A program made the translations under genes and the position numbers. The notes under the pieces are model-generated. The model made no database searches. It was not told the origin of the DNA and worked only from the letters and a program-made list of their open reading frames with translations. Below, in pieces: positions 1 through 11,807 of a DNA stretch of 64,000 bases. The DNA comes from Protopterus annectens. Its lineage: Eukaryota > Chordata > Ceratodontiformes > Protopteridae. The stretch covers positions 696,954,806 through 697,018,805 of the forward strand of contig NC_056748.1 of NCBI RefSeq assembly GCF_019279795.1, given 5' to 3'. The first letter of the stretch is position 1; every line of letters starts with the position of its first letter.

Positions 1-1780
1 CCCGTATCTATTCTCATAAACAGATCTATACAGGAATCATACGTCCCAACCATCTGGCGCCAAGCATACATCATTCCACTTCACAAAGGTGGTAAAACAT
101 TGACACAACCAGTTTTAGACCTATAGCCATACTCTCCCCTCTCTCAAAAATACTAGAAAAAAACTATCCATGCACAAATCATGCATCATCTAAACCGGCA
201 CAAACTTCTCTCCCACAACCAACACGGCTTCCGCCCCAGCCACAGTACCATCACTGCCCTCCTTTCCTTTCTAGAGACTATCAACTTAGCACGTGATAAA
301 GGCAAATATGTATCATCACTATTTTTAGACCTCTCAAAAGCATTCAACACCATCTCCTTACTTTTATCCCACTTCCATCCTTACATCTCTCTCCCTCTAC
401 CATTGCCTGGTTCACCAGCTACCTATCCAACCGCCAACAAGCCGTCCAGCAGAAAGAATCTACCTCTCCTTTCCTACACACACTCACTGGGGTTCCCCAA
501 GGTTCAGTTCTAGGCCCTCTGCTCTTTAACATATTTATCAACAACTTCCACCTCTCCATCCCTGAAGCCTCCATCATCCAATATGCAGATGACTCCACCA
601 TCATCTCCTCAACCTCCCTCCCCCTCTGAACTACTAATAAAAACCCAAACTGCCTTTACTAATACTGAATCGTGGATAAAAGCTAATCACCTTGCCCTAA
701 ATGCCACTAAAACTAAACTAATGATCTTTACCCCTACTAGAAATTCCACATTAGACAGAAACCATTTCTGCATTACAAGCCAAAATAAAACTCCTTTAGA
801 AATAGTCCCTTCAACCAAACTGCTAGGCATCATTAACGAAAACCTAATGTTTGACTCCCACATATACTCTGCTATCAAGAAACCTCATCAGAAGATTGGT
901 CTGCTATACAGGCACAATCGCTATCTCAGCCCCTCAACCCGACAAACTCTTGCAACAACCTTCCTCCTCCCATCTCTTATGTAAGGCGCTCTCCTATTTA
1001 CCAACCTCCAACTAGGCCTGCGCTCCAAACTGGAAGCCTGCTACCACAAAATTTGCAAATTCGCTACCAACTCCAAAAGTTCATCTCACCACTGCCACTC
1101 ACTGCTCACCTTCAAATGGCTATAGCCCCCCAACTACCTTAGATATCTGCAACTAACCACTACTCACAAGCTCATCTTCAAACCATCAGACTGTCCATCC
1201 CTAACCAAAGTTTTTACACCCTACACTCCCTCCCACTCCCTAAGATCAGAGAACCAAAATCTGCTTCAAGTACATGAACCCTCTTATCCCCCAGGCCAAC
1301 TACTACTATCCTGCACAATAGCCAAACTTTGGAACTCTCTCCCCCCTCATCTACACAACTTTCCTAACCATAACTTCAAAACTCAGCTCTTCTCACATCT
1401 TTCCTCCAAATGGGAATGTCCCTCTCATGCTCCTACCTAAACTACCGCCTTCATTTTTGTTCCTACCCTCCTCTTTATATATTTTTTTTGTTTACATGAA
1501 TACCTAATGAGCTTTTCTCAGTCAGTTCTGATTTAAATATGATTAATAAAATTTCCTATTCTACTACTGTTACCTAATACATTAGAATGAATATTGTTCT
1601 ATTAATAGTAATGTAATGTAACCCTACATATATGTAAACGTAATTCAATGTAAATGTAATGCAATGTAACTATTCTTGTGGAGCTTTTCTCCCCGGGCCT
1701 CCACTGAAAATGGGCCGACTTGGCCCAGTGGACTATCCCGGTCAACAAATGCAAATAAAATACTAAATAAATAAAATCTA
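1..1780 (+). mobile_element. LINE family A (L2/CR1-like), copy 1: RT fragment, C-terminal region and 3' tail
   Basis: This is the 3' part of a non-LTR retrotransposon that already runs off the left edge. Three-frame reading gives RT palm blocks: IPLHKGGKT, SPLSKILEK, QHGFRPSHST, LFLDLSKAFNT, GVPQGSVLGPLLFN and the catalytic QYADDST near 580-595. A typical LINE C-terminus follows (AKLWNSLPPHL, 1320-1350), and the reading frame ends at about 1440. Frame changes near 120, 360 and 600 and internal stops show that it is dead. The 3' UTR (1440-1780) ends in GTCAACAAATGCAAATAAA followed by AATAAA-like repeats. The same tail closes the opposite-strand copy at 23525. Clade assignment to L2/CR1 rests on motif style only. 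Confidence 0.85.
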
Positions 1781-1794
1781 ATACGTTTTCTGTA

Positions 1795-2632
1795 TGAATT
1801 TATATATAATAGTTGTGAAAAGAAAAAGTCCATTTCAAATCAATATAAAGAGTTAATAACATATAAAACAATTCCCAAACCATCATACTGGCAGTTCTTA
1901 ACAAAAGGTTAGTCATTGCAGTTAACAGAAGAAATTAAAACTAACATGTTACTATCAGTTAATTACACCTCTAACACACAGTACTGGAAAATATTTAACT
2001 GGAAATACTTACACAGAGCATTTTTAACACCAGATAGAATTAAAAAGATCAGTACTACTACAAATGTTTTTTGCTGGAGGTGTGAAAAGTCAAATAAAGC
2101 AGACTGGATTAATATTTTTTTATGAATGTAATAAAATTAAATCATATTGGAATGGAATCAATCATTTTTTACAAGCTTTATTTAATGAATCCTTTACCTT
2201 AACTAAAGTATTGACTATACTAAATGTAAATGAAGGTTCCTAGCTGAATAAGACAAATATGTATTTGTTATGGACAATACTTGCTATATCTAGGAAATGC
2301 GTAACCAATACACCCCCAACCTTGGAAGAATTCTACACTTTACTGAAGACAACTGCATCGATGGAAATAAAAATCAAAGAACTACGAATCTATCCCAGGA
2401 CATTGGTAAATAGTCCTTGGAAGAAAGTTATATCTTTGTTGGACACTCTGCAATAATCAATATTGTATCACTGATAACTGATCTGTTAATTCTATATTTA
2501 ATAACATACAGTATATATAACTGAAAGTCAGGCTATTGTAAATATTGTATATAGTTGTTTAAAATGATATTTAAAATATTATGTAAATGTTATTTTAATT
2601 GAAAATAAAAAAAATATTTGAGGAAAAAAAAT
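1795..2632 (+). mobile_element. L1/Tx1-like LINE, 3'-terminal fragment (end of ORF2 plus A-rich tail)
   Basis: The plus strand encodes the C-terminal region of an L1-type ORF2. It shows W..YLHRAFLTPDRIKKI, then a CWRC pair of the zf-RVT type at 2075-2086, then FFYECNKIKSYWN after one frame change. The second part (2259-2456) reads LLWTILAISRK and TLEEFYTLLK and ends at a stop. The element finishes with an AATTGAAAATAAAAAAAATA tail at 2600-2632. It has no EN or RT domain, so it is strongly 5'-truncated. L1 and Tx1 cannot be told apart from this piece. Confidence 0.7.
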
Positions 2633-3344
2633 AAGTGAGCGCTGAAGCTGACCCTTGCCATATTTCCACAGTCAGTACAGGAAGGGTACTTGCACACTTT
2701 TGAAATGAGCAGATCCACTGCAGGATCTGCAAATGAATCCAAACATGCAGAGTGTGAGGAAAATGTAGAGGTACTGAAGCCCACAATTTTCAGATGAAGG
2801 CTCAGAGGAACAATATCTGAGGATACCAGAAGACAGACTGAGGGAGAGTTACATGACAAGGACACAGTGTCCAGGGAATAAACACTATGGTCTGCAAACG
2901 TTCCATGTGCGACTTTGCAGTGCTCACTGTGACATAAAGGACTGAAAAAGGGGCAGTAAAGTTCCTCCACGTTAGAGGTTGAAGCCATCCAATCTCAGGA
3001 AACTTCAGTGATGGTCATCCTCACAGTCAGATGTAGAAAAACTAACAATAACTGCTTCAAGAGAGGAACAGTTGGGCAAGCCCACACAGCTGCTGCTGGT
3101 TCACTGGTTCATCCAAAGACAGACAGTGATAGCCCTGTCACTGATGAGAGTTTGTACTTCAAAACATGCACACATTTTGGGATGAGCCATAATCTATGGT
3201 TTCTGTCAGATTATTGCACTTGCTGGTCCTGCTTACCCTCACTAATGCTTAGGTCCCCTTTTGATTTTTTTTTTTTTTTTTTTGCAAAGGAATATTATGG
3301 CATACCTAGGGACTGAAGAGATTGCAGCCATTGAAAGAGGCATC
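2633..3344. other. Unassigned; possibly the downstream part of the decayed DIRS gag
   Basis: I recognise no domain here. A 132-codon open frame on the minus strand (2590-2988) is Ser/Cys-rich and resembles no protein I know. A T-run (3257-3281) interrupts the plus strand. Since the next 2 kb is a decayed DIRS gag on the minus strand, this stretch may be its degraded continuation toward RT, but I could not align it. Confidence 0.3.
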
Positions 3345-5330
3345 CAGGAAGGATGCTTGGAAGTTCTTGACAAAATCTGACTGCCAAAGCTAGGCATGAC
3401 AGTGAAATGCAATGCCAACACCTTCAGCCCTCTTTGTGTTGCCTATGGAAATAAATGCTAGTGCATGTTTAGGTTAGAAATTGTGAAAACAAGTCACCAC
3501 CAGGGATGTTCTCTCAGTCTTGTCTTCAGTCTTCTTTAGGAACTGCCCCAACTGCTTGTTGAGCTCTTCTGCAAAGTCCCGTTGAAAGTGATGCACGGAG
3601 GCAAATACCTTAGTATCTAGATTGAAAAAGTAGATGATGCAAAGATATGCTTCCCAGTAAAATTCAAGGCCTGAGCCTCCTGCCAGACTCTGAGACACTG
3701 GTACCCTTTTGAGAGCAGCTGCTGTTACCATAGAATTACCAAATGGAGTTTTAATTAAAGTATCCCAATCCAAGGGAACCCAAATAATCTTGTCTTGTCT
3801 CATAGGTACAGGAGGCTACTATATTGGGTTCTTTATTAGCCTGCTGGACAATGACAGCAACCATCTCATTGACAAAAGGAATCACTAAAAAGGAAGACGG
3901 AGGCATCCAAAAAGGACTCTCCTGCAGGATCCCATCAGCTGTGGTGTGGGGTTTCTGAGTCTATCCTTTCTTCTTAGTAATTAAGTTTAAGGATCTATCT
4001 GAACTTGGTGCCACAGGCGGAGATGCGGGGGAGAATTCGCCATCACTGTTATTAGAGTCAGGGTTGGGGAATCTGTGTGCATCTCACTAAATATTTACTT
4101 ACCTCCATTTACTGATGTGAAACAGACAGAAACAGAAAGTCAAAGATAATGAAGGTGACAAGAGACCCAGACCTGCCAGGCAGATCCTTCCAGCAGCCAT
4201 CCTTACATTTGTCCTAACCAGAAGGGGCAAAGGCCTCAAGTGTAGATCCTAAAGCCTGGAATGAAGTAAGCACAGTGAAAGGGCCCAAATGCTCTAGCAG
4301 ATGCAACATCAAAGCAGTATTGCTCTCACATGTCTTAGTCTGTACCAACAAAATCAATGTTGAAGAACCTCAACTGGTGCCAAAGGGACAGACCTAGACA
4401 TAAGGAGTTGAGGAGTCCCCTCTATGTCCAGAGTTTTGCTAGGACCAGTTGACTCTAACCTCCTTAATACTAAGTAGTCAAGTGCCAACACCATCAAAAA
4501 GTGGAAGGTTGCCAAGGACATTGGCACCAGAGCTGGCCACTGACTTTGAATTTCAGTGCCAAAGGAAGTGTTATAGCCAAAGGAATAAGTGTCAACAAAA
4601 CTGGCACTAAAAGCATCATCAGTCATCCTATTTCAACAGATCTCAATAATGGGAGCTCCATTTGGCTGTGAACCAGGACCTTCTTGGTGTTCAATTAACC
4701 TCAACTTTACTGAGAGCAAAATGGATCAGTGCCTATCCTCAAAAAAAAAAAAAAAACAATAGGGATGGGATCAGACCTAATTTTATCTAAGGCTGAAAAA
4801 GGTCCTCCATCACCTTGATCATGCTCAAACTCAGCTGTAACATGGCTCCTTTGGGAAAAAGGACATTTAGAAGACATTTGATCAGGAGTAGCAAGGGGTC
4901 TGTGGGAGATAAGTCTACTCAGCTCTACCTCAGATAGGGGAGATGCCCTGTCCTACTGTGAAAACCTGTGATGGGTCCAATCAAGAGACAATGAAGCCCT
5001 GGCTACCCTACTGATGCCCCCAAAAGATTCTCTTTATTTTGTTTAGATTGACAATGTGAGTGCAGAACAGACACAGTTGGATCCCATTCTTTATACTATA
5101 CCTTGGTGGAGTAGAAGCTTCCTTCACTAACAAAGCTAGGCTAACCTTGGGTTTGTGAAACTCAGACCTTTGGGTATCCTGCCTAAGCTTCTCTTTCCCC
5201 AGAGAGCAGGCCCTTTACTACTATGTTCCTTCATTCCTTCATAGTCCTTTAATCAAAGGACTTGCACATCTCACGATAAGAGTAAAGATGTTAAGCCCCA
5301 AAAACAAACCATGCAAAGTACATTACAATC
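3345..5330 (-). pseudogene. Heavily decayed DIRS-type gag
   Basis: Nucleotide comparison with the gag of the complete DIRS element at 11620-17825 supports this call. The stretch 3690-3760 (GCAGCTGCTGTTACCATAG) aligns with GCCGCAGCCACCACCATGG at 15690. The flanking 3760-3890 follows the same order as 15720-15860. In translation 3474-3803 keeps NSMVTAAALKR and FQRDFAEELNK, matching DAMVVAAATKK and LQRDILKELGE. The 4350-4620 part corresponds to the Ser/Ala/Pro-rich gag middle and is dense in GGTGCCAA-type octamers. The zinc-finger N-terminus would lie near 5200-5330 but is badly eroded. Stops and indels are numerous. This is a fourth DIRS family, distinct from the three other families in the window. 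The family is clear for 3470-4700 and tentative toward both ends. Confidence 0.6.
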
Positions 5331-7750
5331 AGCAAAAAAGATCTGGGACCACATCTTTTACATTTTTTTTAACTCAACATGTTCTTTCATGTACTGTTAG
5401 CATTTACACACACACAAACTTCAACACTTACACAGCTTTCTTTTACTATTAGTACAAAAGAAAACAAGGAATGATTGTTAAATAACTATATATTGCAATG
5501 GGAAATGCAAACATAAAGGGATTGTAATTATTGCATCCCAAAATTTGAAAGATCTGATCTTAAGACCGATGTTCACATGCAGTCATTCAGCAATTAAAGC
5601 AACAGAACAAACACGAACAAGTGAAAAAAAGCATTTGAATTGAAAAATGAATGTCAGGAGTGTGATTTCCAAGGCACTTCTGATGTGAGCTGAAAGTGGA
5701 GGCTGAGGGGAGGTGGAGCACGATTTGGGGGAGGAGTCAGAGGTCTGAGAAAATCTCAAAGCCGAGTTGACTTGAGCCTGTGGCTACATCCTGCAGCAGA
5801 AGAGGATGGGCAAGATCACCTTAGATCTTCAGATTATTTAGAATTCTGGAAAATGAGGAAAAATCAGAATTGATGAAGTATGTCAAAACGAAGATGGCAG
5901 ATCAGACATGGTTTGCAAATAGTCAGATGTTAAGTACTGGAAGCCTCCACCTATGCTGACTGAGTTTTTGACATGCTATGAGAAAACAATTGTCTTGCAA
6001 ATGAGGCAATCTGACCGAAGGTTATCATTGGCTGGGCAATTAGTCTATATTGAGCATGACCTTGAAACTTTACCTTCAATTTGTAGGAGCAACAAAACTG
6101 CGTGAAAGAAAGCAGCTAATAAATAAACTGACATTTCCCATTACAAGAAAAGTGTTTTGGAATGGGAACATGTTTAATTTTGGGGAAACTGGTGAAGTGA
6201 TAGTAAAGATAACCGAATTTCAGTGTGATAACCAAAGATACAAGTTGAGTAAGAAGATACAAGCATGGCTAAATTGTGTGACAATGATAATGCCAGAGAA
6301 ATAACAATGAGTGGAATAAGAATGTGAATTCCCCAGAGAAAAAAATAAACTTGTGCAACTACTATAACAAGATGGATTCAAAGATATAATGATTCAACTT
6401 GAATGCATGGACAAGATAACAGGGACTTTTTAATAACCCATTAACGTTTGCCAGAATGTTCACCTAATGGACTACTAAAAAAGGTAAATTTTTATGTTGT
6501 GTCACTGGAAATTTTATTTATTTTAAAAGGGAAGGGGCTCGTATTATATATTTGAGATACAACTTCCCATTATGGTTTACAGTAGAGTATTTATTGAAGT
6601 ATTAACCACGTAAAATGTTAACATTAGAGTCAAACTACATTAAGGTGAAGTGCAATCATACAAATGTACACTTTCAAATATAAAGTATAATGAAGTATTA
6701 ATTATACAAAAAAAACATAATACTAGTTTATGTACAAGAATTAGCCACAGGCCATTTTTGTAGCTACATAACTGAACTATAAAATTTATTGCAACTGTTA
6801 CATACCACAATGACTGTACAATATAAACTTAAACACAAACATCAAAGCAAAGTAAAACAAACATCCATGTACCTCAAATTGCATATTTACTAAACAAATG
6901 CAGTTTGAAACAACTAAAACACATTTCATTTTTACAAGCAGGCAAGCTTTCCTGCACCCCCCACATGGGGAAGCAAACCCCTCACACCTCGTGAATCACC
7001 TCCATACTAACTCCACAGTCACACAAAGACGGGAGACATATCCCAATAGAGAGGGATCACTATAGGAGCACAGTTACATATCACACTGACAATCTCTTAC
7101 TTAACCTGCCATAGAATGCAAAGTATCAAAACATACCAGCAGTACAGCAATGACATAACCTCAGCCAAACAGATGCATACAGCACAATGTTACCTTTTCC
7201 ACTTAACAGTTTTCCACATTCTCATTAATCAAGCACTTTTACATTTGACAAATTACATATACCATACATAAATGTAATCACTTCTTTCCAGAAACACACA
7301 GTTTCTTCTTTATTTTCCTCTTACTCAAGAAAATATCTTGTAATCCTCATGCATCAGATTAATATTTATTGGTGGCCAGGCCAAACTATCTGGATAGTAC
7401 GCCACTTACCAAACTGGTTATTACAATTTCTCTTACAATCTTAATATCTCAACCTTTATTATAAAATTGTTCCAAAGTTAAAAGAATTCACTGAAAATGT
7501 AGGTAAATTCTAAGTCCTTCTACTGTCTTCCACTTTGTTACAACCCATTCCTAAAATTTCAGCAGCACTAAGCAAAGCTAAGCATAAAAATAAAAACAAG
7601 AAAAAAGACAGATATGGTGTACATACGTATTAGAGGAGAATTCACTGAAATTATTTGATAGGACAACACGTGCAAAGCCAGGAGTTTGAGAGGAAACACT
7701 AAAATTACACATCAGGGTTAAGTCATGTATTATCAAGCAAGTGCTAGAAC
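5331..7750. other. Unassigned AT-rich DNA with one 84-codon open frame
   Basis: No domain, terminal repeat or RNA gene was recognised. The 84-codon plus-strand frame (6050-6304) begins MTLKLYLQFVGATKLRERKQ and contains WNGNMFNFGETGEVIVKI. It is Lys-rich with plausible secondary structure. It is preceded by a GA-rich, GC-richer segment (5640-5800) that resembles a LINE 5' UTR, so a degraded ORF1 of an L1-like element is possible but unproven. From 6480 to 7750 the DNA is AT-rich with short CA-rich patches and shows nothing else. Confidence 0.3.
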
Positions 7751-7754
7751 CCTT

Positions 7755-8954
7755 TTTCCTTATTATTCCCTCTTCATCTGTTTCTTCTCCAGCACTCCCT
7801 TCTTCATTCTGGAATATATCCCATTTAGACCATTTTTCCTTAGAAACTTATTTTACCTTTCCCCCTAGTTTTAATGCCAAATAACTTTTTTTCTTCCATT
7901 ACTCGTCTTAAGCCTTCGAGCTTGAGTTCTTCTTTGGACTTCCACATCCTTGTGACCACTTTTTTGGCTACCAACATTATGAATGAGACCACTGCTTTTA
8001 CATATCCTGGACAATGCCCTTCTATGTGGTTCAACAACATCAATACTTTGGTAATAATCACATTTTCCCCATATCATCATCATACTCAACCCTCTTTTCC
8101 CCACTTTCTACATGGGATTGGGGTGACATGTCACTTGTCGCCATCTCTTCCTATTCAATGCCACTCTCCAACCTTCTCTGACACTCGTGCCTGACTGCTA
8201 CATGTCTTCTCACACACAATCCATGCATCTCTTTGCCCTTCTTCCTGTCTGTCCCATTAGACGGTCTTCTGCTTTCCTGCATGTATGCCCAAACCACTGT
8301 AAGTCTATGTGCTAGTATCACTGCAAAAATGTTATAGTCATGGTTCAACCTTGATATTGGTATATATGACCCCGGGGGACATGGATCTTTCCCCTCCTTT
8401 GGGATTAAGACCATCACCACCTCCTTATGTGATCTGGGTACCTTCCCCCATTGTAGCATTGGGTTAAATAGTCAACCCCATATTTAAATTATTTTTTGAT
8501 TTCTGTCTTTTCCAAAGTTCTACTGGTATGCCATCAACTCACAACATCTTCCCTGTCTTCGTACATCAAATTGCTTTCTCTGTTTCCCTGGCAAGGATTG
8601 CTTTGGTTAGGTTTTGTTTTTCTTTCTCAAATAATTTAAAATAATTTTTATCTGCTTAAATAGGCTTTAGTCTCTCTCCTTCTGTCTACCATGAAGCATT
8701 ATTTATCCCTTGCAAACAACTTTCCAAAAAGTCTATCAGTATCTTTTCTGTTTTTGCAGATTTCCTTTCTATATTGCCCATTTTCGTGTCCCTCAATTTA
8801 ATAATCTGGGATTTTGCTTTCCATTGTCTCAATCACAGAATTAACAATTTGGTGCTTTTAGAAATGTGGCTGAATAATTGTAATCTTATGGCAGCTGATC
8901 TACTTTTGTTATTATCTAAAAGTTCCTCTATTTTCTTTTTGGATGTTTGGATAA
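7755..8954 (-). mobile_element. L1/Tx1-like LINE remnant (pre-RT, start of RT, then C-terminus; internally deleted)
   Basis: Read on the minus strand, 8640-8500 gives a VDGIPVELWK block. 8151-8459 gives VLIPKEGKDP, SYIPISRLNHDYNIFA and AHRL, which are the opening blocks of an L1-type reverse transcriptase. The element then jumps to the C-terminal helix region at 7840-8061 (AKKVVTRMWKSKEELKLEGLRR). The catalytic palm and most of the connection are missing, so this copy carries a large internal deletion. Stops and frame changes are frequent. The 8500-8954 part is the weakly preserved region upstream of RT. A family-B LINE is inserted at 8955. Confidence 0.65.
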
Positions 8955-8994
8955 TAGGAGATTACTAGGCTAATGGTTCTGGGGCCCTTACAAG

Positions 8995-9728
8995 ACTGGT
9001 GGCTATGTACTTTAGATGTGTCATCTCTATATGCAAGCATTCCACATGATGCCGGAATTACTGCTATTTCATATTGGTTAAATAAATCTGGGTTATATTC
9101 CACTGGTTTCAACAATTTTTTGGTAAAGCTCACTGAGTATGTGTTATGTAAAAACATTTTCTATTTTGACAGACAACCCTATTGGCAGATTAAGGGGATG
9201 GCAATGGTGGTCTCTTTTGCCCCAATATATGCTGACCTATTTATGGAATTTTTTGAGCAATCATTCATCTATGATGTGGACCATAATTTGCATATAAATG
9301 ATCTTGATATCTGGAGGAGGTACCTAGATGACTGTTGGATGGTGTGGCGTGGGGATAAGGACCATGTGTCTGATTTTGTTAAGTATCTTAACAACAACCC
9401 TTGGGATATACAATTTACCTTGAACATTGAATATGAAGAGATTGTTTTCTTGGATGTTGTTGTTTCCAGACAGATGGATCATACTTTAGCTACACATGTA
9501 CATAGGAAGTTTCCTCAGTATAACACATTATTACATGCATCAAGCTCTCACCCCCGCCACATCATCCAAAATATTCCGAAATCCCAATTTCTACGTATGA
9601 AACGTATATGCTCATCAAAGGAACAATATGAAGCCTGTGCACAAGACTTGTCACACAGGTTCATTGATCGTGGATATCCCAAGCATCATATCTCTCACAC
9701 CATTGAGCAAACTAAGCATGTGACATGA
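8995..9728 (+). pseudogene. PLE reverse transcriptase, C-terminal two thirds
   Basis: This is Penelope-type RT. It shows CTLDVSSLYASIPHD (fingers/palm), KGMAMVVSFAPIYADLFM (the PLE equivalent of the LPQG block) and RRYLDDCWMVWRG with both catalytic aspartates near 9315-9340. FLDVVVSRQ and HPRHIIQNIPKSQFLRMKRIC follow; that last stretch is characteristic of the PLE RT thumb. The open frame formally continues upstream to 8973, but the first 22 bases belong to the host LINE. No PLE start codon is present because of the 5' truncation. A TGA at 9726-9728 separates it from the endonuclease frame. The frame is otherwise uninterrupted for about 245 codons, so this copy is young compared with its surroundings. 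Confidence 0.85.
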
Positions 9729-9752
9729 TCCACTTTATTACAACATCATAGT

Positions 9753-10409
9753 ATGAAGCATCAAGAAACATCTAATCCTAGGCAGCCAATTAGATTTGTT
9801 ACTACTTTTGGGAACAATACATTTAAATTTAGAGAAATCATTGACAAACATTGGGATATACTCAAATCCCATGAACTTTTGAATGATATTTTACCAGATA
9901 AATGCACTTTTTCATATAAGAGGGGCAGGACTATACATTCAAGGTTTACACATTACAAGAGGTACACACCAGCAATACCTGTTCAAACTACTTTATTTGG
10001 TGACCCATTGCTTGGATACTTTCCTTGTGGGCATTGCAGTGCTTGTCAACATATTTTTAAAACCAAGGAATTTTCAAGTAAGAATACATCTAAAGTATAT
10101 CAAATTAACATTTTTGGTAACTGCAGTTCAGATTGGGTCATCTACTTAGCTACATGTACCTGTTCATCATTTTATGTTGGTCAGACGTCCAGACCAATCA
10201 AACTGAGGATTAGTGAACACCTCAGCGCCATTAGAAACCATCGTCTGTCCAATGTTCTTTATAAACACACCATTCAACATCCTACGGCTGTCTTTAAATT
10301 TATTATCATTGATAAAATCCAAATGCATAGAAATTTCAAAGCAGGTTGGCATAATAAACTTAATGTGGATAACCAGGTTAGGGGCTTTGTTCAAACCTGG
10401 ATTAAATGA
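9753..10409 (+). pseudogene. PLE linker and GIY-YIG endonuclease domain
   Basis: About 218 codons are open downstream of the RT frame. The linker has FPCGHCSACQHI, a CX2C-type cluster usual before the PLE nuclease. The nuclease core is DWVIYLATC (the GIY equivalent) followed by SSFYVGQTSRP (the YIG equivalent), LRISEHLSAIRNH with the conserved Arg and Glu-His, and a short C-terminal part. The frame ends at 10409. This C-terminus is short: a typical PLE EN runs on to a WI..L....P.GLN block, as seen in the fragment at 44954-45502. The protein would nick the target for priming. One stop separates it from RT, so as it stands it is not a single polyprotein. Confidence 0.82.
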
Positions 10410-10582
10410 GATGGTATAATATGCTAACCTGCCTTTTCATGCAATGTGTTTGTTAATAAAAAAAATTGTATCTTTTCATTTTTATAATTTTTTATTATTT
10501 TGTAAATAGACCTTCACCAATTTTTATGTTTTCATTATGTTATGATTTCTATGAAATAGGTCTAGCACATACAATCCAATAA

Positions 10583-10638
10583 GTTTTTTTGGCAATATCT
10601 CTTTAATTGAGTTTTTTTGGCAATATCTCTTTAATTGA
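10583..10638 (+). repeat. 28-bp direct tandem duplication in the PLE 3' region
   Basis: Two identical 28-bp units (10583-10610 and 10611-10638) contain GGCAATATCTCTTTAATTGA. They lie just upstream of a TATA-like box at 10643, so they may belong to the PLE internal promoter. Confidence 0.85.
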
Positions 10639-10696
10639 GTGTCTATATAAGACCAGGATGTTTGTAGCTGGATAACTAATTATTGAACTTTGTTTC

Positions 10697-10739
10697 AGCA
10701 CTGAAGAAGGCTGTTTTTTCAGCCGAAACCGGTTTGCTT
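10697..10739 (+). ncRNA. Hammerhead-ribozyme-like motif in the PLE terminal region
   Basis: Elements appear in type-I hammerhead order. AGCA (stem I, 10697-10700) is followed by core CTGAAGA (10701-10707). Hairpin GGCTG-TTTTTT-CAGCC (10709-10724) forms stem II and GAAA (10725-10728) is the second core. CCGG (10729-10732) would be a minimal self-complementary stem III. TT then precedes TGCT, which can pair with AGCA to close stem I. One extra A sits between the first core and stem II. PLE terminal repeats are known to carry minimal hammerheads that act as dimers because of the very short stem III. Activity is inferred, not shown. Confidence 0.55.
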
Positions 10740-10853
10740 ACTATTTATTTTGTTTAATGGGATTCATTTTATAATAAATATTCCTTGCCTGCATTATCGC
10801 TGTGCTGGTCCGTTTTTTTGTCTTTTCGTATGGTGCGTGCTTCTTGGTTTGTT

Positions 10854-11617
10854 CCCTTACAAGCCTAGCCAAGAGTTTATCCCTAGAAAAGAAACCACAA
10901 TCAGCATCTGTCGTCCCTGTCAATGAGGGACATAGGTGGAACCCCTGAGACAAATTTGTGATTGGCCATCCACTCATCAAGGTTGCGCTTGAAGAGGGTC
11001 AGCGACATACTTTGTTTGACTTGTATGGGAAGTCTATTCCAGAGATGAGGCAGCCTCTAGGAGACAAACTTCTCTCTCCAGCAGGTTTTGTTAATGTCGC
11101 ATTATTAGATTTAAGCCGTTCGATCTGGTACTACGTGAGGAGTTAGACTTACAGATATGGAGCATCTTTAGTAGAGCAGGGTCTGAGACTGCCTTGTAGG
11201 TGAGCCACAGGTCACCTCTGAGCAATCTGTATGATACAGAGTAGAGTGATAGTAATTTGAGCCTGTTCACATAGTACATGTAATGGAGGCCATGGATTCT
11301 CTTTGTGAGGCATTTCCTTTCCAGGTGGTGCAGGTGTTTGGAGAGGTACATGCCAAACGGGACGTTGTACTCAATTATTGGCTTAATGATGGAGGAGTAA
11401 AGAGAGGCAATAACCTCCATTTTTATGGATGCAATCCCTTTACTTATGAGATGAACCAAGTAAAAGGCTTTTCTGGCCACTGCCGCTACATGATGGTCAA
11501 AGGTGAGATTGTTGTCAACTTGTGTACCCAGGTCTCTCACCACAGGTTGTGTGCTTAGAGGGTTGCCGCTAATGTGGTAATCAGTAGGGGTCGTGTTTTT
11601 GCCGAATGATATGATAA
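10854..11617 (-). pseudogene. LINE B copy 1: ORF2 C-terminal region and 3' UTR
   Basis: The minus-strand frame 11091-11543 reads RDLGTQVDNNLTFDHHVA, LYSSIIKPIIEYNVPFGMYL, RLLRGDLWLTYKAVSDP and LKMLHICKSN. It matches the region after the RT domain in the other family-B copies. The downstream 3' part (10864-11090) keeps the sequence encoding FTPGVPPVSL-like residues with stops. The block begins right after the PLE target duplication and ends at 11617, where the DIRS element interrupts it at the junction ATAA-TA. Confidence 0.85.
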
Positions 11618-11619
11618 TA

Positions 11620-11807
11620 AGAAGTTATGTACCTACCATAACGTTCCATGTTAGTTGTCTTCTCTCGCCTTCTTTCTTGCTTGATGGGTTCGGAGCCGAT
11701 CCCTCGGCTCCGACTCGGCACTTGCTTTAGCTCGAGAACTCCTTTTACCAGCTCGAGGCAGCCCCATATCCCATGATGCAAGGCAGGAAGTACCCAGATC
11801 TCGTTTG
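11620..11807. repeat. DIRS1 left inverted terminal repeat
   Basis: The inner 130 bp match the reverse complement of 17666-17790 almost base for base. It contains the GC-rich palindromic pair TCGGAGCCGA / TCGGCTCCGA at about 11689-11713, the octamer that is also abundant in this element's gag. The outermost 28 bp have no partner in the right repeat, which is the usual DIRS asymmetry. Confidence 0.92.

Larger units (their letters stand above)
8995..10853 (+). mobile_element. Penelope-like element (PLE), 5'-truncated, with 10-bp target duplication
   Basis: The PLE carries RT, a GIY-YIG endonuclease and a 3' terminal region. CCCTTACAAG stands at 8985-8994 and again at 10854-10863, exactly flanking the insert inside a LINE 3' end. 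This fixes both borders and gives a length of 1859 bp. The RT begins mid-domain, so the element is 5'-truncated. The 3' region holds a 28-bp tandem duplication, a TATA-like CTATATAAG (10643-10651) and a hammerhead-like fold. That agrees with the promoter and ribozyme region reported for PLE terminal repeats. Confidence 0.88.

Noticed and set aside
2590..2988. 132-codon Ser/Cys-rich frame as a secreted protein gene
   Set aside because: No signal peptide pattern or cysteine spacing of a known family. It overlaps the A-rich tail of the L1-like fragment and adjoins decayed DIRS DNA.
6050..6304. An 84-codon open frame as a gene
   Set aside because: No recognised motif, no exon borders and AT-rich surroundings. 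Kept only as unassigned DNA.
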